From contig NW_005178780.1 of assembly GCF_000350225.1 (NCBI RefSeq), positions 243,838-307,837 of the forward strand: a stretch of DNA of 64,000 bases. The letters are read 5' to 3'. This DNA is from Chondrus crispus. Taxonomy: Eukaryota; Rhodophyta; Florideophyceae; Gigartinales; Gigartinaceae. The position numbers were made by a program, and so were the translations under genes. Shown here one piece after another: positions 10,527 to 21,169 of the stretch (its first letter is position 1; each line of letters starts with the position of its first letter). Below the pieces are notes generated by a model. It had not been told where the DNA came from and searched no databases. It saw nothing but the letters and a program-made list of their open reading frames with translations.

Positions 10527-13500
10527 CTCAATGTTTAGCAAGATGTTATTGCCAAGGGCATGTACGTTAAAGAAATGGCGTCCAAACTGACTTTGTAAAG
10601 TTTCGATTTAAGGAATGTATTTTTGCAAAAGAAGCTGGCCGCGCCAGCTATGGCATGCCTGACCTCATACGAGGCAAATCGCTTTCCTGCGTGGGGAATT
10701 ACCCGTCGAACGGCACCAACTACAGTAACATGGAGCTTGCCGTTGCAAAAATTAGTTGCAACTCTTTTAGAACGGAGAGTTTTGTACAGACACTATTTGC
10801 GCCTCTCCTTACCCGTTGAGCCACAAGGCACGACAGGAAAATGCGATTGTTCTTCAACCTCCGGCCGTAAATCTGTATTGTACTTCGCTATTTTTGCCTT
10901 CAGGTGGCCTGTGACTTCGACATCGACAAGAAATGAAGCAGTCGCTCGTCTACTGCTGCTCCGAGAAAAGCTGTAATTTTACTACTGCACGCAGCCGTCG
11001 GGCTGGCGTTCTACTTCCAGAGGTTTGGGAGTAGGTGCCTCACTCTGAGATAAAACCTTTGATCGAAGTGGGAACTCGTACACAACCTGATCGGAATCCC
11101 AAAAGCACTGCGTGACTGAAATTCATTCTTTTAAGAGTTTCTATGGTCCTCTGGCGGAGTGCGGGTCACGCCGCGGTACCAGAGCGCATATTTTGTAGGT
11201 TCTCTCACAGCTCCTCATTGACCGCCTGCCGTTTTAGGGTTACACGCGGGCGGAAGTGGACAATAGTATCTCTCGACCTGCTCCGAGGAAAGGAACGTTG
11301 GCCAGTGAGAACTTCGGAAAACGGGAAGGGATATACAATTGAGAAATAAACATGAAGGATCACTTGGGAATAGATATTACATAGCGCCTCCAGCAAGTAA
11401 AGGAGAGATTGCCTGACTAATCCACTTTTTAACCTTGGAGCAAACGAATATCGAGACAACTATTTGGAGTAGAATCGCCGTTAAGCTGCTGATGCCGAGT
11501 TGTAGCTTCGTGTGAATGTACATCCAGTGCTCGTCGTGTATTGGAATTATCGCGATAAACAAGCGCAATGGGGAAGCATGGTCCGCTTTGTTGCTCGTCC
11601 TCCACAAACGGCAGCTTTACAATGCGTGGAGGCTACTTTTTTTTTGTCTACTCTAGAGTGTCTATCCGACCAAGCGTTATCATTACATAAAAATCTGCAA
11701 TTTCTTATTCAACTTTGATGTCCACGATTTCTATTCTTCTTTTGGTAAGCTGTAGGTTGACTCGTTTCACTTTTTTGAAGTTAAAACCGAATAGAAAACA
11801 GTTTACGGAATGTTGGAAGGTTTCTATGCCACTGGTATAAAATAAGCTTAAAGGAAAACGGATACGTTAAGCCAACTTTTTATTTTGAACACCATTATGT
11901 GGGTCAACGAGTTGGTTTTCACTAGAATCGACAATCAAGTGCTTTACCTGTAGTGATGGCCTTCTGGTTGCAAAAAAACAAAAGCGAAATCGCACGTTGC
12001 GTTGTCGAGAAAAAATAAAATAACTTTTGTCCCCATATGGGGACTAACGGTCTGATAGACACTTGCCCTAACAATGGTTCCTCAAAACAGTTCATAGTCA
12101 GACATGTGACCAGAAAACCAAACGCAAAAAGTATCATGCCTAGGGTATATATATCAAAAGAGAGACAATAAGCACTTGTCCAATGACGATATAGCCTGGA
12201 ATCACCGTCGAGATCGGGCAGGTCTTGGAGGCTTTTCTTCAGGATCGCCTCCTATACTCTGATGTATACATAATTTTGCTTCTACGTGTACATAGATGTG
12301 CATCGGAAAACAGATTGCCAGTAGCTTTCAGCGGCGGCCACAAGCGCTTGCGGAGAAGCATGGCACTGTTGGGAGTTGTCGAGACCTACAGTATAGAGCC
12401 GATGAAAAAACAAGTGGCAGATGCTTGTTGCCTCGCAGGTGGCAGAAAAGTTGGGCTATGTTTTGTGGCAGTTCTCAGTGGGGAATGCCGATTTCGACGC
12501 ATTTCATGTGTTAGGGTTATCAAAACAAACTTCATTACCGGCATTTTCCCCTAACGATTGGAGAGGATGCACAATTCTCTAGGATGTATTCGGCCTCAGG
12601 GTGGAATGCTGTGTTAGTGTTCAGGACACTTTTTCTTATATATCCAGAAAATGAAGTCGAAAAATGGACTCATAGGAGGTCAAGTGACCCCGAGAAACGA
12701 ATAATTTGGCAAAAAGTGTGAAGATAAGGTTTTCATCGCTTGTCCATGACCAACAAGCATGAGCGAGTGGAAACGTTTCTCAAGAGTTGTAAAGTGTCGC
12801 CCATCCGTCCATATATTTGACACATGTCCCTGAAGTACATTGTACTTTACTGTCAGGCAAATTGCGAAAGGATTTAGTCAGATGTGGACGGTGCAGGTTT
12901 CCATGTCCACGTGAAAAAAGAGGTATTGAGCAATGAGATTGGATAGTAATCACTTGTTTGGGGGAGCAGCAACAAGACAGTGATGTTGGGAGGAAAGGAC
13001 TCAGTGCGAAAACGATGGCATAGAGACGGGAACGATGAATCCAATATTGTACATGTGTTGATATACTGCGCACACATAGTGTACAGCCACTTTGGACTGG
13101 GCGAAGTATAAATATAGACAGTGTGCCTTTTGTGAGGGAAAGTCTTATTGAGGAATGTATGTCGAGTTGATGATTGTTTACACTGAATGAGCAGCCGTTG
13201 TGTTAGTAATTTCACAGGCTGGACGACAAGTGGGCTGGCTTGACAGTGATGGGCATGTGGCGGAACGGGGGTTGGCGATATGGTTGGAACTAGCTATAAT
13301 ACTAGAAAACGTTCAGTACTTGTGTACAGTGGTGAAGTTGAGTAGTTGCAAGAGGAGAATGGGGATATGAAGTCGGGGGTTTGAAGAAAGGTATCACGAG
13401 GTATGCGTGAAGAGAGCTCGAAGCTCACGCGGGAGGTACGTGAGGAACGCGAGCAGCAGAGAAACAACAGGCTCGAGGTGGATTTGATGTGGGGGGCGTG

Positions 13501-15170
13501 TGTCACGGAGAAGGCAAGTAGAATTGAAATTGAGTGGCTGTTGAGGATGCAAAAATATGCATAACGGAATGAATTGACCAATGAAGTCACGGAATACAAC
13601 GGTGCAAGCCTTAAATGTTGAATGTTTCTCACCAAGGCGTATTGGAGAGGCCACGGCGAATGACACCAATGGCCCAGAGGAGAGGAGGCGGCGGCCGTGA
13701 AGCCCAATGGGAGGTACGTTTGGGTATGATCGACACGGCGCATTGTTCGTTGGCATGCGGTTAATCCAATAGCGAGGGAGATATCGCAGTGCGACGTGGA
13801 ACGCATATCGCAGTGTGAGGATGGCGTGGTCCGTGAGGAGTGGGCCGCGTGACAGGGGCATGCGGGCGTAGCTGGCGGACCATGATGGATCTTTGGGCAA
13901 GTAGTTGTGGAAGAACCAGGCACTGCGGGAGGGCAGGCCTGCCGTGAATAGGGAACAGGCGAGGATTTCAGACGAGGTTGTAATAGTGCACTGTGGCGGA
14001 ACGGGTCAAATCCAAGGGGCACAGAGCGTGATTGAAACCTGTTGTTGGGGACTCATTGATACATGACCAAGCATGACAACCCTACCACGCATTGGGCGCC
14101 GACCTTGTAGGCTTACGTTGTGCAAGGTCAGTCGCAGTGCAGTACAGCAGAGCGCGAAGGAACGCGTTCACGTCGTCAACGTGATTGGTTTTATAAGCAT
14201 CTCCGAGTGCATCCCCTTCACCGCATATGCAATGCAATGCGAATGCACGGCCCTCCCCGAATTTCGCATCTAAAACCCTTGCACGTCGGTTGAAACAGAG
14301 GTTCGGAGCGTCGCTTCCACAATCACGTCATCATCTCCGGATGATGCTACATTCGCATCGCACTGGGACATGCCGGGCACTGTCGCGGATCACTCAGCCT
14401 CTAGCGCTGTCGTCGCCGCCTCCGCCAGTCTGGCGGGAGGCTGAGGAAGATGGGGGCGCTGGGCGCACTAAACCCCGTGTTCTTTTATTCTTTTTTCGCC
14501 ATGTGGCTTCCCTGGGATTAATCAGCTGTGACGGGGGAACAGGCAGCGTAGAGGGCTCTGCTGGCCATGTGCGAAACCTCTGTCGCGGACCGCTCGCATT
14601 GGCCCGCGTGGCCAGCGTTGCCGAGTCAGGAGCGGTCGGCGGGGGCGACAGGAGAAAGCAAAAACAATTTCTCACAATTCTGCTGATTTGGGGCATCCCA
14701 TGGTGGAAAGCGCCAGCTCCAACACACACAGTACCCTTGGTACAGCATGCGCAAATCGAAATGGTGCAAATCTACACATGGGGCCCAGAAGGGCGCCAAA
14801 TTTCGGCGTTAGGCGGACCGTCCCGCCTTCGGGGCCTCGTAAACGAGACAGAATGCGGGGGCGTGACACAAGTCGCCTCATGGCGGAGAGCAATCGCCCG
14901 AGGTTTCTGATTATTTCCACATCTATCTTTTGCTTGCCCTGCCGTCATCCCATGCGTACATCCGCTCCTGCGCGCACCTCCCTGTTGTTCCCTTCCCGAA
15001 ATGCCGCCCAGGCCGACATGGCATAACCCTATATCAACACCACTGCCCTTCCACCAGTCTCACATAAAACCCGTGCTCTCCACTTTCGCATGCTCCGCTA
15101 CCTTCTCTTGTCCTTTCAAGACGGCATCGGTTTACATCTTCCTAAACTCCCTTCCCTCCAACAAACAACC

Positions 15171-16463
15171 ATGGTAGCCCAAACGATTACTTCCACTGCC
15201 GACTACCAAGTCATAAAGACCTTGGGCGCAGGATCTACAGGCAAAGTCAAGCTGGCACGCCACCCGCGGACCAACCAACTCGTTGCCCTTAAAATTATCC
15301 GCAAGGACCTGCTCACCACCCGCCGCAACCTCTTCACCAAAGTCCGCCGTGAAATCGCTGTCATGAAGCTCATCACCGGCAGCTGTCGCGCCGTCGATCG
15401 CCAACAATCCGCCTTCCGCACCCGCAAAGAAATGGGAGTCTTGCAACTTGTCGATGTGTTTGACACGGATACCTCTTTTGTCTTGGTGCTCGAGTACTGC
15501 GATGGCGGCGAGCTATTTGATCTTCTCGCTGAAAACGGCTACCTCCCTCAACCACAGGTCTTGGATCTCTTCCAACAGCTCGTGTACGCGCTCGAGTTCT
15601 GCCACAACCGGGGTATCTGCCACCGTGACCTCAAGCCCGAAAACGTGCTACTGACTTCATCTGGGCATGTCAAGCTGGGCGATTTTGGGCTCGCCAGCCT
15701 GCTCAAGCCCGATTCGTTTCTGGAAACAGCATGCGGTTCACCGCAGTACTGCGCCCCCGAGGTGCTTCTTGGCGACTCCTACTCGGGTGTGAAAGCGGAC
15801 ATCTGGTCTCTGGGCGTGGTACTGTACGCAATGACGACGGGTGGGCTGCCGTTTGACGACGACAACCTGCAGAGACTAGCGACGAAGATCAGTTCAGGGG
15901 CCTTCTACATGCCTGCCGAAGTCCCTGCGGGGCTCGCACAGCTGTTGACGGCCATGCTTACGGTAGACCCCGCGCAAAGAGCGACGCTGGATGATGTGAA
16001 GGCGTCGAACTGGTTCAATTCGAGCGCGCCCAGGAAGAACATATACAAGGAGGAGGAGGGCGAGACGATGCCCTTGTCGCGGCATGACGACCCCGTGGAC
16101 GAGCCGGACCGGGGCGTGATGGAGTATTTAAGAGACTTGGGGCTCGGGGACGACCCTACGATTCGGCGGCGGCTGCGGTGTAAGCCGCGGTGCCTGGAGC
16201 GAGACTTCTATTACGAGCTGCTGGACATGTGTTCCGACTCGCCGGCGTTGTGGCACGGCGAGCCAGTGGCGCCGCGGCTTAAGACACAGGCAGCCAAGAG
16301 CCCGAGGCAGATCATCTGCGTGGCCGATGTGGACGTTTACGTCGACGCGGTGAAGCGGCCGCTGCTGGCGCCGACACTGCCAACTGCATGGCTCTGGAGC
16401 TTAGTAGATGGCACGGAGGGGAAGGCCGGGAAGGGTGTTCGAAGGAGCGTCTCGACGGCCTAG
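15171..16463 (+). CDS. Ser/Thr protein kinase, CAMK/SNF1-BRSK-like
   Basis: A 430-residue kinase with an N-terminal catalytic domain. It shows the glycine loop GAGSTGKV, the ALKIIRK lysine, an HRDLKPEN catalytic loop near residue 150, DFGLASLL near 170, a T-loop ending GSPQYCAPE, and ADIWSLGVVLYAM. The GSPxYxAPE and LPFDDDN features place it with SNF1/AMPK-related CAMKL kinases. The C-terminal YLRDLGLGDDPTIRRRL, then ERDFYYELL, resembles the UBA-like segment of BRSK/Gin4 kinases. A ~30-residue insert after the alphaC region is unusual. An in-frame ATG at 15090 exists, but 15171 sits in ACCATGG context and leaves a short leader before the kinase fold. Substrates are unknown. Confidence 0.88.
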   Translation: MVAQTITSTADYQVIKTLGAGSTGKVKLARHPRTNQLVALKIIRKDLLTTRRNLFTKVRREIAVMKLITGSCRAVDRQQSAFRTRKEMGVLQLVDVFDTDTSFVLVLEYCDGGELFDLLAENGYLPQPQVLDLFQQLVYALEFCHNRGICHRDLKPENVLLTSSGHVKLGDFGLASLLKPDSFLETACGSPQYCAPEVLLGDSYSGVKADIWSLGVVLYAMTTGGLPFDDDNLQRLATKISSGAFYMPAEVPAGLAQLLTAMLTVDPAQRATLDDVKASNWFNSSAPRKNIYKEEEGETMPLSRHDDPVDEPDRGVMEYLRDLGLGDDPTIRRRLRCKPRCLERDFYYELLDMCSDSPALWHGEPVAPRLKTQAAKSPRQIICVADVDVYVDAVKRPLLAPTLPTAWLWSLVDGTEGKAGKGVRRSVSTA

Positions 16464-16511
16464 GGTGGGGGGGTAGCATAGGTGGCTGGGGGTGGTTTGT
16501 CTACATTTAAT

Positions 16512-16996
16512 TTATTTTTCCGAGCTGTCTTTTACTGTAATTTCAATAGATAAATTTATAACAGTTACATTAACGTTGTCCGTAAAATAACGCGTTGTTT
16601 TTTTCCATTTGCCCACAAACTCGCTGGACGTGAAGTAAACCCGAGCTTGAAAAATCCCACCACGAGTTTTGCGGACTGACCTCCAGCAAGGTATGGTACC
16701 TGCCCGCAACAAACGCAAGTCTGGTACATCGTTGTGCCGACGAATCACGTGCACCTGGGCGAATACTCGCTGAAGCGAATATTGCAGCTCGCCACAAGGA
16801 TAGAATAGTTCTCAGTCGAAAGGGCGATGTGTTTCGTCTTCTTGACGGGCTGAGGGAGGCCGTTTAGAGAGGACCGCTTTTTAGAAGCTTCTACTTGTCT
16901 GTCTTCTGCGATTGCTTTAGCGGCATATGTGGCAGATCTTGTGGTGCTTCGATCCGTTGATGGACTCTGGGTAGATGAAGTGATAGGGGCGTCCAT
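16512..16996 (-). CDS. putative small gene or pseudogene of unknown family (frame break)
   Basis: An ATG at 16996 opens a frame of 83 residues (Ser/Thr/Lys-rich, then TENYSILVASCNIRFSEY). A second, overlapping minus frame runs to the stop at 16512 and reads well as protein (FAQVHVIRRHNDVPDLRLL, then YFTSSEFVGKWKKTTRYF). The two are in different phases, so either a short intron or a frameshift joins them. I found no clean splice pair. The C-terminal part resembles the plus-strand frame at 17024-17332, so this may be one of a duplicated pair. Function unknown. Confidence 0.35.
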
Positions 16997-17023
16997 GACG
17001 CAAACCGGTACGAACCGTGCAGT

Positions 17024-17332
17024 ATGAGACTCGTTTGTGCTGATGAGAGAGCGGAAACCCCGTTTCGTTTTCCTTCAAGACGGGTCGATCCGGCACTGCC
17101 GTACAGTAATCAGGCGGATATGAAAACTCGGGGAAAACTCACATGTCCCGAGTTTTCGGTATGCTGTGAGTTCTGCAAAACTCGTTGTCTGAAAATTTTG
17201 CAACCAGAAAATCCGAGCAAACTCACGGCCAAAACACGTGTTTTCGCTACTTTACGGACAACGTTATTGTACAATCAGTCTTGCAGCCCATCAGGACGTT
17301 GTCAAATCCTAACGGGTCGAGGCTATTTCTAG
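17024..17332 (+). pseudogene. degenerate relative of the 16.5-17.0 kb minus-strand frame
   Basis: A 102-residue frame that is head-to-head with the 16996 ATG, 27 bp apart. It contains CCEFCKTRCLKILQ, comparable to CWRSVRKTRGGIFQ in the minus-strand gene. In a second frame the DNA encodes RYFTDNVIV, matching RYFTDNVNV there, with a 16-bp exact inverted match (TTTACGGACAACGTTA). The matching blocks lie in different frames, which points to decay. Function unknown. Confidence 0.3.
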
Positions 17333-18875
17333 TTTTCGGTTGCACCAAGTTGCTCTACTGCGGTAGAGAAGATGAGGATCGAAGGGCGAGGGTACGGTTG
17401 AGGCGCGTGGGGTGGTAGCGATTGTGTGAATCAAAAGCTCGGATGCGATCTCTGTTTCCGATTCTCGATCATGCACGTGATGAGGCCACAACACGGCCAG
17501 GGAGTGGAGTTGAGACTCTGGTGCAAGCGTGGAGGCTAAAAGAAGGGAAGATATTTAAACGCAGACAAACGAGTATCTACAGTATAGCGCTTGCGAAAGC
17601 GTCGCAGCAAACATGTGGGGCGGAAGGGGTGAACATCCAGGCAACCGCGCTTCATCGGCTACGCGTGGACAGTACGACGCGTGTACAGCATGGATTGTAA
17701 GCGCAAGTTGTACTCATGTCCACGTGTTCACGGCGGGGAGGCGAGGGGAGGGTTCTTCGGCGCATGATCCGAGCGCGGGTTTCACAGATCAACGGTTAAC
17801 CGCTGCGCGTTTCGTTTCTTTTGCACCGATCGGCACTGTATGCGGAGGGGGCGGGGGTCGTCGGCGGCGTAAAAATAAGTTGCCCGCTGGCATGACGCAG
17901 GGCTTGCTTTAAACGGAATGTGCCAGGAGGTCGGGGCAGGGGCGTAGAGGGAATGGATGCATGTCGCTGTTTCCGCCCGGAGACACCCTCTTGAACGGGC
18001 CTAGGAAATGTACAGTATCTTCCCGGCCGCCTCGCTGGGTGGCGATACGGGCTGAAGCGGCGCGCCTCGCGAGATGCCAAATTTTGTGAAGATCCGATTT
18101 CAGGAGCAATCGCACGCGGGGCGATGTGCGGCGAAAACCGAGGGAGTGGCGGGTGCACGCGCCGCGGCGGCGGTCTTCCGCAAGTTTACGGCGGGGACGC
18201 GCGGGCCTGCGCGGGAAATATCGGGCGATACGGTAAGCGCGGGGGTGATTGGCCGGCAGACAGGGGCCGGGCGGGGCGGCGGCAGCGCGCCCCACGTGTG
18301 GGTTGGGATTTTTGGGCGGGGGGGCGGAGCGGTGGGGCTTTGACAGGAAAATCTCGAGGGGGGGCGCCTTTCCACGAGGGAGGGACAGATGTCCAGGCGG
18401 GCCGCAGCGGGTGGCTGTGAGGGGGGTGCGAGGCGGGCAGGCGGCGGCGGCGGATTGGGGGAGATGCGCCCCGCTGATTCGAGGAAATCAAAAAAATTCT
18501 CCCGCGAGCTCCACCCCGAGGTCACGCCCCCGCCCAGGTCGCGCGCTGCATGCCACTAGTTTGCCGCACCGCGATCCCCGCACATCGGCCGAATGTCTCC
18601 CGGCCGAGTGGCATGCCGCTCGGCGCACATATCGTATCCCTTACCCACACCCCCTCCTCGCTAATAAGATACCACCACTGCGAGGGGAACCGCAGCGCAC
18701 ATATCTGTACAGCACTGTACTCGCAGCATCCCACAAATTTTGCAGATATACTTCGACCTCCCCTCCTTCGGACACCACTCATTAGCCTGCAACCTCCTGG
18801 TTTCGCATCACTGCCATCCAGCCCGCCCCCCCCCCCCCCGACCACCCCGGTCGAAGACGCAAGTGACGGGCTGGA
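17333..18875. other. intergenic, GC-rich, upstream of ChlH
   Basis: A strongly G- or C-skewed stretch with open frames on both strands that are only compositional. It holds TACAGTA motifs at about 17578 and 18008 and ends in a poly-C tract before the assembly gap. It probably includes distal ChlH promoter sequence. Confidence 0.45.
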
Positions 18876-18975
18876 NNNNNNNNNNNNNNNNNNNNNNNNN
18901 NNNNNNNNNNNNNNNNNNNNNNNNNNNNNNNNNNNNNNNNNNNNNNNNNNNNNNNNNNNNNNNNNNNNNNNNNNN
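18876..18975. other. assembly gap (100 N)
   Basis: Exactly 100 N, the usual placeholder for a gap of unknown size. Poly-C tracts lie nearby on both sides (about 18826-18839 and 19027-19044). The missing sequence belongs to the ChlH upstream region. Confidence 0.98.
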
Positions 18976-18998
18976 GAGCGCTATCTCAGCACCGCCTT

Positions 18999-19006
18999 TA
19001 TAAAAA
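18999..19006 (+). promoter_or_regulatory. TATA box candidate of ChlH
   Basis: TATAAAAA lies about 113 bp upstream of the ChlH ATG, in otherwise GC-rich sequence. The position fits a TATA box with a short 5' UTR. Confidence 0.55.
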
Positions 19007-19118
19007 CCTCGAAGACAAAGCAGACGGCCCCCCCCCCCCCCCCCTCCCGCCCCCCAAACGCACCTCTTCTCATTGGCAACCCTCACAGTTTTTCCCCACT
19101 CCCACCCTTCCTTTCGCT

Positions 19119-21134
19119 ATGGACTCCCTCGGCTTCATCCCCGGTGCAGGCAGCTCCGTCATCCCCCGAGTGCGCCCAGTGCTTTCCGATTCCTCGTTCG
19201 TCACACCCCTTTCCTCCTCCTCTACCGCCCGTTCGCGCCCGTCCACGGGCGCCGCCAACACCCGCGCAGTTGTCGGCGTCGGTGGCAATGGCCTTTTCAC
19301 TCAGTCTAAGCCCTCGGACCGCAAGGTTATGCCCCCGCCGGAGGACACACGCAAGTGCGTCAAGATCGTCTACATCGTTCTGGAAAGCCAGTACCAGAGC
19401 TCCATGACGGCCGCCGCCAACAAGATTAACTCCGGTAACGCAAACATCTCCATGGAGGTTTCGGGCTACTTGCTCGAGGAGTTAAGAGACCCTGCCAATC
19501 TTCAGATGCTCAAAGAGGACTTGAAGGACGCCAATATTTTCATTGGCAGTTTGATCTTTGTCCAGGACTTGGCCGAGCTCGTTGTCGAAGCGGTCAAGCC
19601 TATGCGTGATAACCTCGACGCCTGTATTATTTTCCCTTCCATGCCAGATGTCATGCGACTCAACAAGCTCGGCTCCTTTTCCATGTCTCAGCTTGGTGGA
19701 AGCACCAGCGCCATCGGCAAATTCATGCGCAAGAAGAAGCAGGAGAACGGCGCCGCCTTCGAGGATAGCATGCTCAAGCTCTTGAGAACGCTTCCCAAGG
19801 TTCTCAAGTACCTTCCCAACGACAAGGCCCAAGACGCTCGCTCTTTTATGATGTCTTTCCAATATTGGCTTGGTGGCTCTACGGAGAACATCGAAAACTT
19901 CCTCCTCATGATTACGGACAAGTACGTGTCTGCTGCACCCATCCCGGCAAAGGTCGCTGATCCTGTTGTTTATCCAGACGTTGGGATTTGGCATCCAGTC
20001 GCTCCACGCATGTTTGAGGACCTCGAAGAATACATGCAGTGGTATGACAGCGAACATGCCCCACTTGCCAATCTTACCGACAAGTCTCCGACCGTCGGAC
20101 TGGTTCTTGCAAGGACTCATATGATCACAGGCGATGACTGCCATTACGTTTCCCTAATTTCTGAACTCGAAGCGAATGGCGCACGTGTTATTCCCGTCTT
20201 TTCCAGCGGTCTTGACTACTCTTTACCCATGGAAAAGTTCTTCTTCCACAAGGGCACTGAGAATGCCAATATCGACGTCCTCGTATCGCTCACTGGGTTT
20301 GCACTTGTCGGTGGACCGGCTCGTCAGGATCACCCGAAGGCCATCGCTGCATTGAAGAAGCTTGACCGACCATACTTGTGCTCTCTCCCTCTCGTGTTTC
20401 AGACTACCGAGGAATGGAAGGAATCCGATCTCGGTCTTCACCCCGTCCAGGTTGCACTGCAGGTTTCGCTTCCAGAGCTTGACGGTGCCATTGAGCCTGT
20501 AATTTTTGCTGGAAGAGACGGCCAGACCGGCCGTTCAATTCCGCTTCAGGACCGCATCAACAACATTACTCGACGTGCACTCAAGTGGGGCGAACTTCGA
20601 CGAAAGAAGACTGCCGAGAAAAAAATTGCCATCACGATCTTCTCCTTTCCCCCCGACAAGGGCAATATCGGCACAGCGGCGTACCTCGACGTCTTCGGCT
20701 CTACATGGAAGGTCATGCAGGGCTTGAGACAAGAAGGCTACACGGTTGATGATCTTCCGAGTTCGCCCGAAGCCCTCCTGGAGGAACTTCTGCACGACAA
20801 GGAGGCGCGCATTAGCTCCCCGGAATTGAACATTGCCTATCGCATGCCCATTGACGAATATACCTCAGTTTGTGAGTACCAAGAGGATTTGCACGAGAAT
20901 TGGGGACCGCCTCCGGGTCATTTGAACACAGATGGACAAAACATGGTCATTTACGGCAAGCAGTACGGAAATGTGTTTATCGGTATCCAACCCAGTTTTG
21001 GATATGAGGGCGATCCGATGCGTCTTTTGTTTGCGAAGAGTGCGTCGCCACATCATGGGTTTGCTGCGTTCTACGCATACCTCGAAAAGATCTGGAAGGC
21101 TGATGCCGTTTTGCACTTCGGTACTCACGGTTCG

Positions 21135-21169
<35 letters not shown>

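Larger units (their letters stand above)
8323..15170. other. gene-poor region with scattered exon-like stretches
   Basis: About 6.8 kb with no assembled gene. Minus-strand stretches at 8968-9592 and 10257-10610 read like protein and are listed separately. Another, at about 10813-10950 (minus), ends in a good GTAAGG donor but did not join in phase to its neighbour. The rest holds only short frames of unlikely composition, including a Cys/Ser/Pro-rich minus frame at 13294-14022 and a plus frame at 14227-14910 that I do not believe. The last few hundred bases include the 5' flank of the kinase gene. Confidence 0.4.

Noticed and set aside
13403..13564. 53-residue plus frame, Glu/Arg-rich (MREESSKLTREVREEREQQ)
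   Set aside because: Plausible helix but isolated, no splice partners or conserved motif; likely chance in purine-rich DNA.
13294..14022. 242-residue minus-strand open frame
   Set aside because: Composition rich in Ser, Pro, Cys and His with no hydrophobic pattern or motif; start and codon use look random.
14227..14910. 227-residue plus-strand open frame upstream of the kinase
   Set aside because: No recognisable domain; a GC-rich stretch with several overlapping open frames on both strands, as expected by composition alone.
17909..18525. Several overlapping 90-140 residue frames on both strands
   Set aside because: Caused by high GC and few stop codons; Pro/Arg/Ala- or Gly-only composition.
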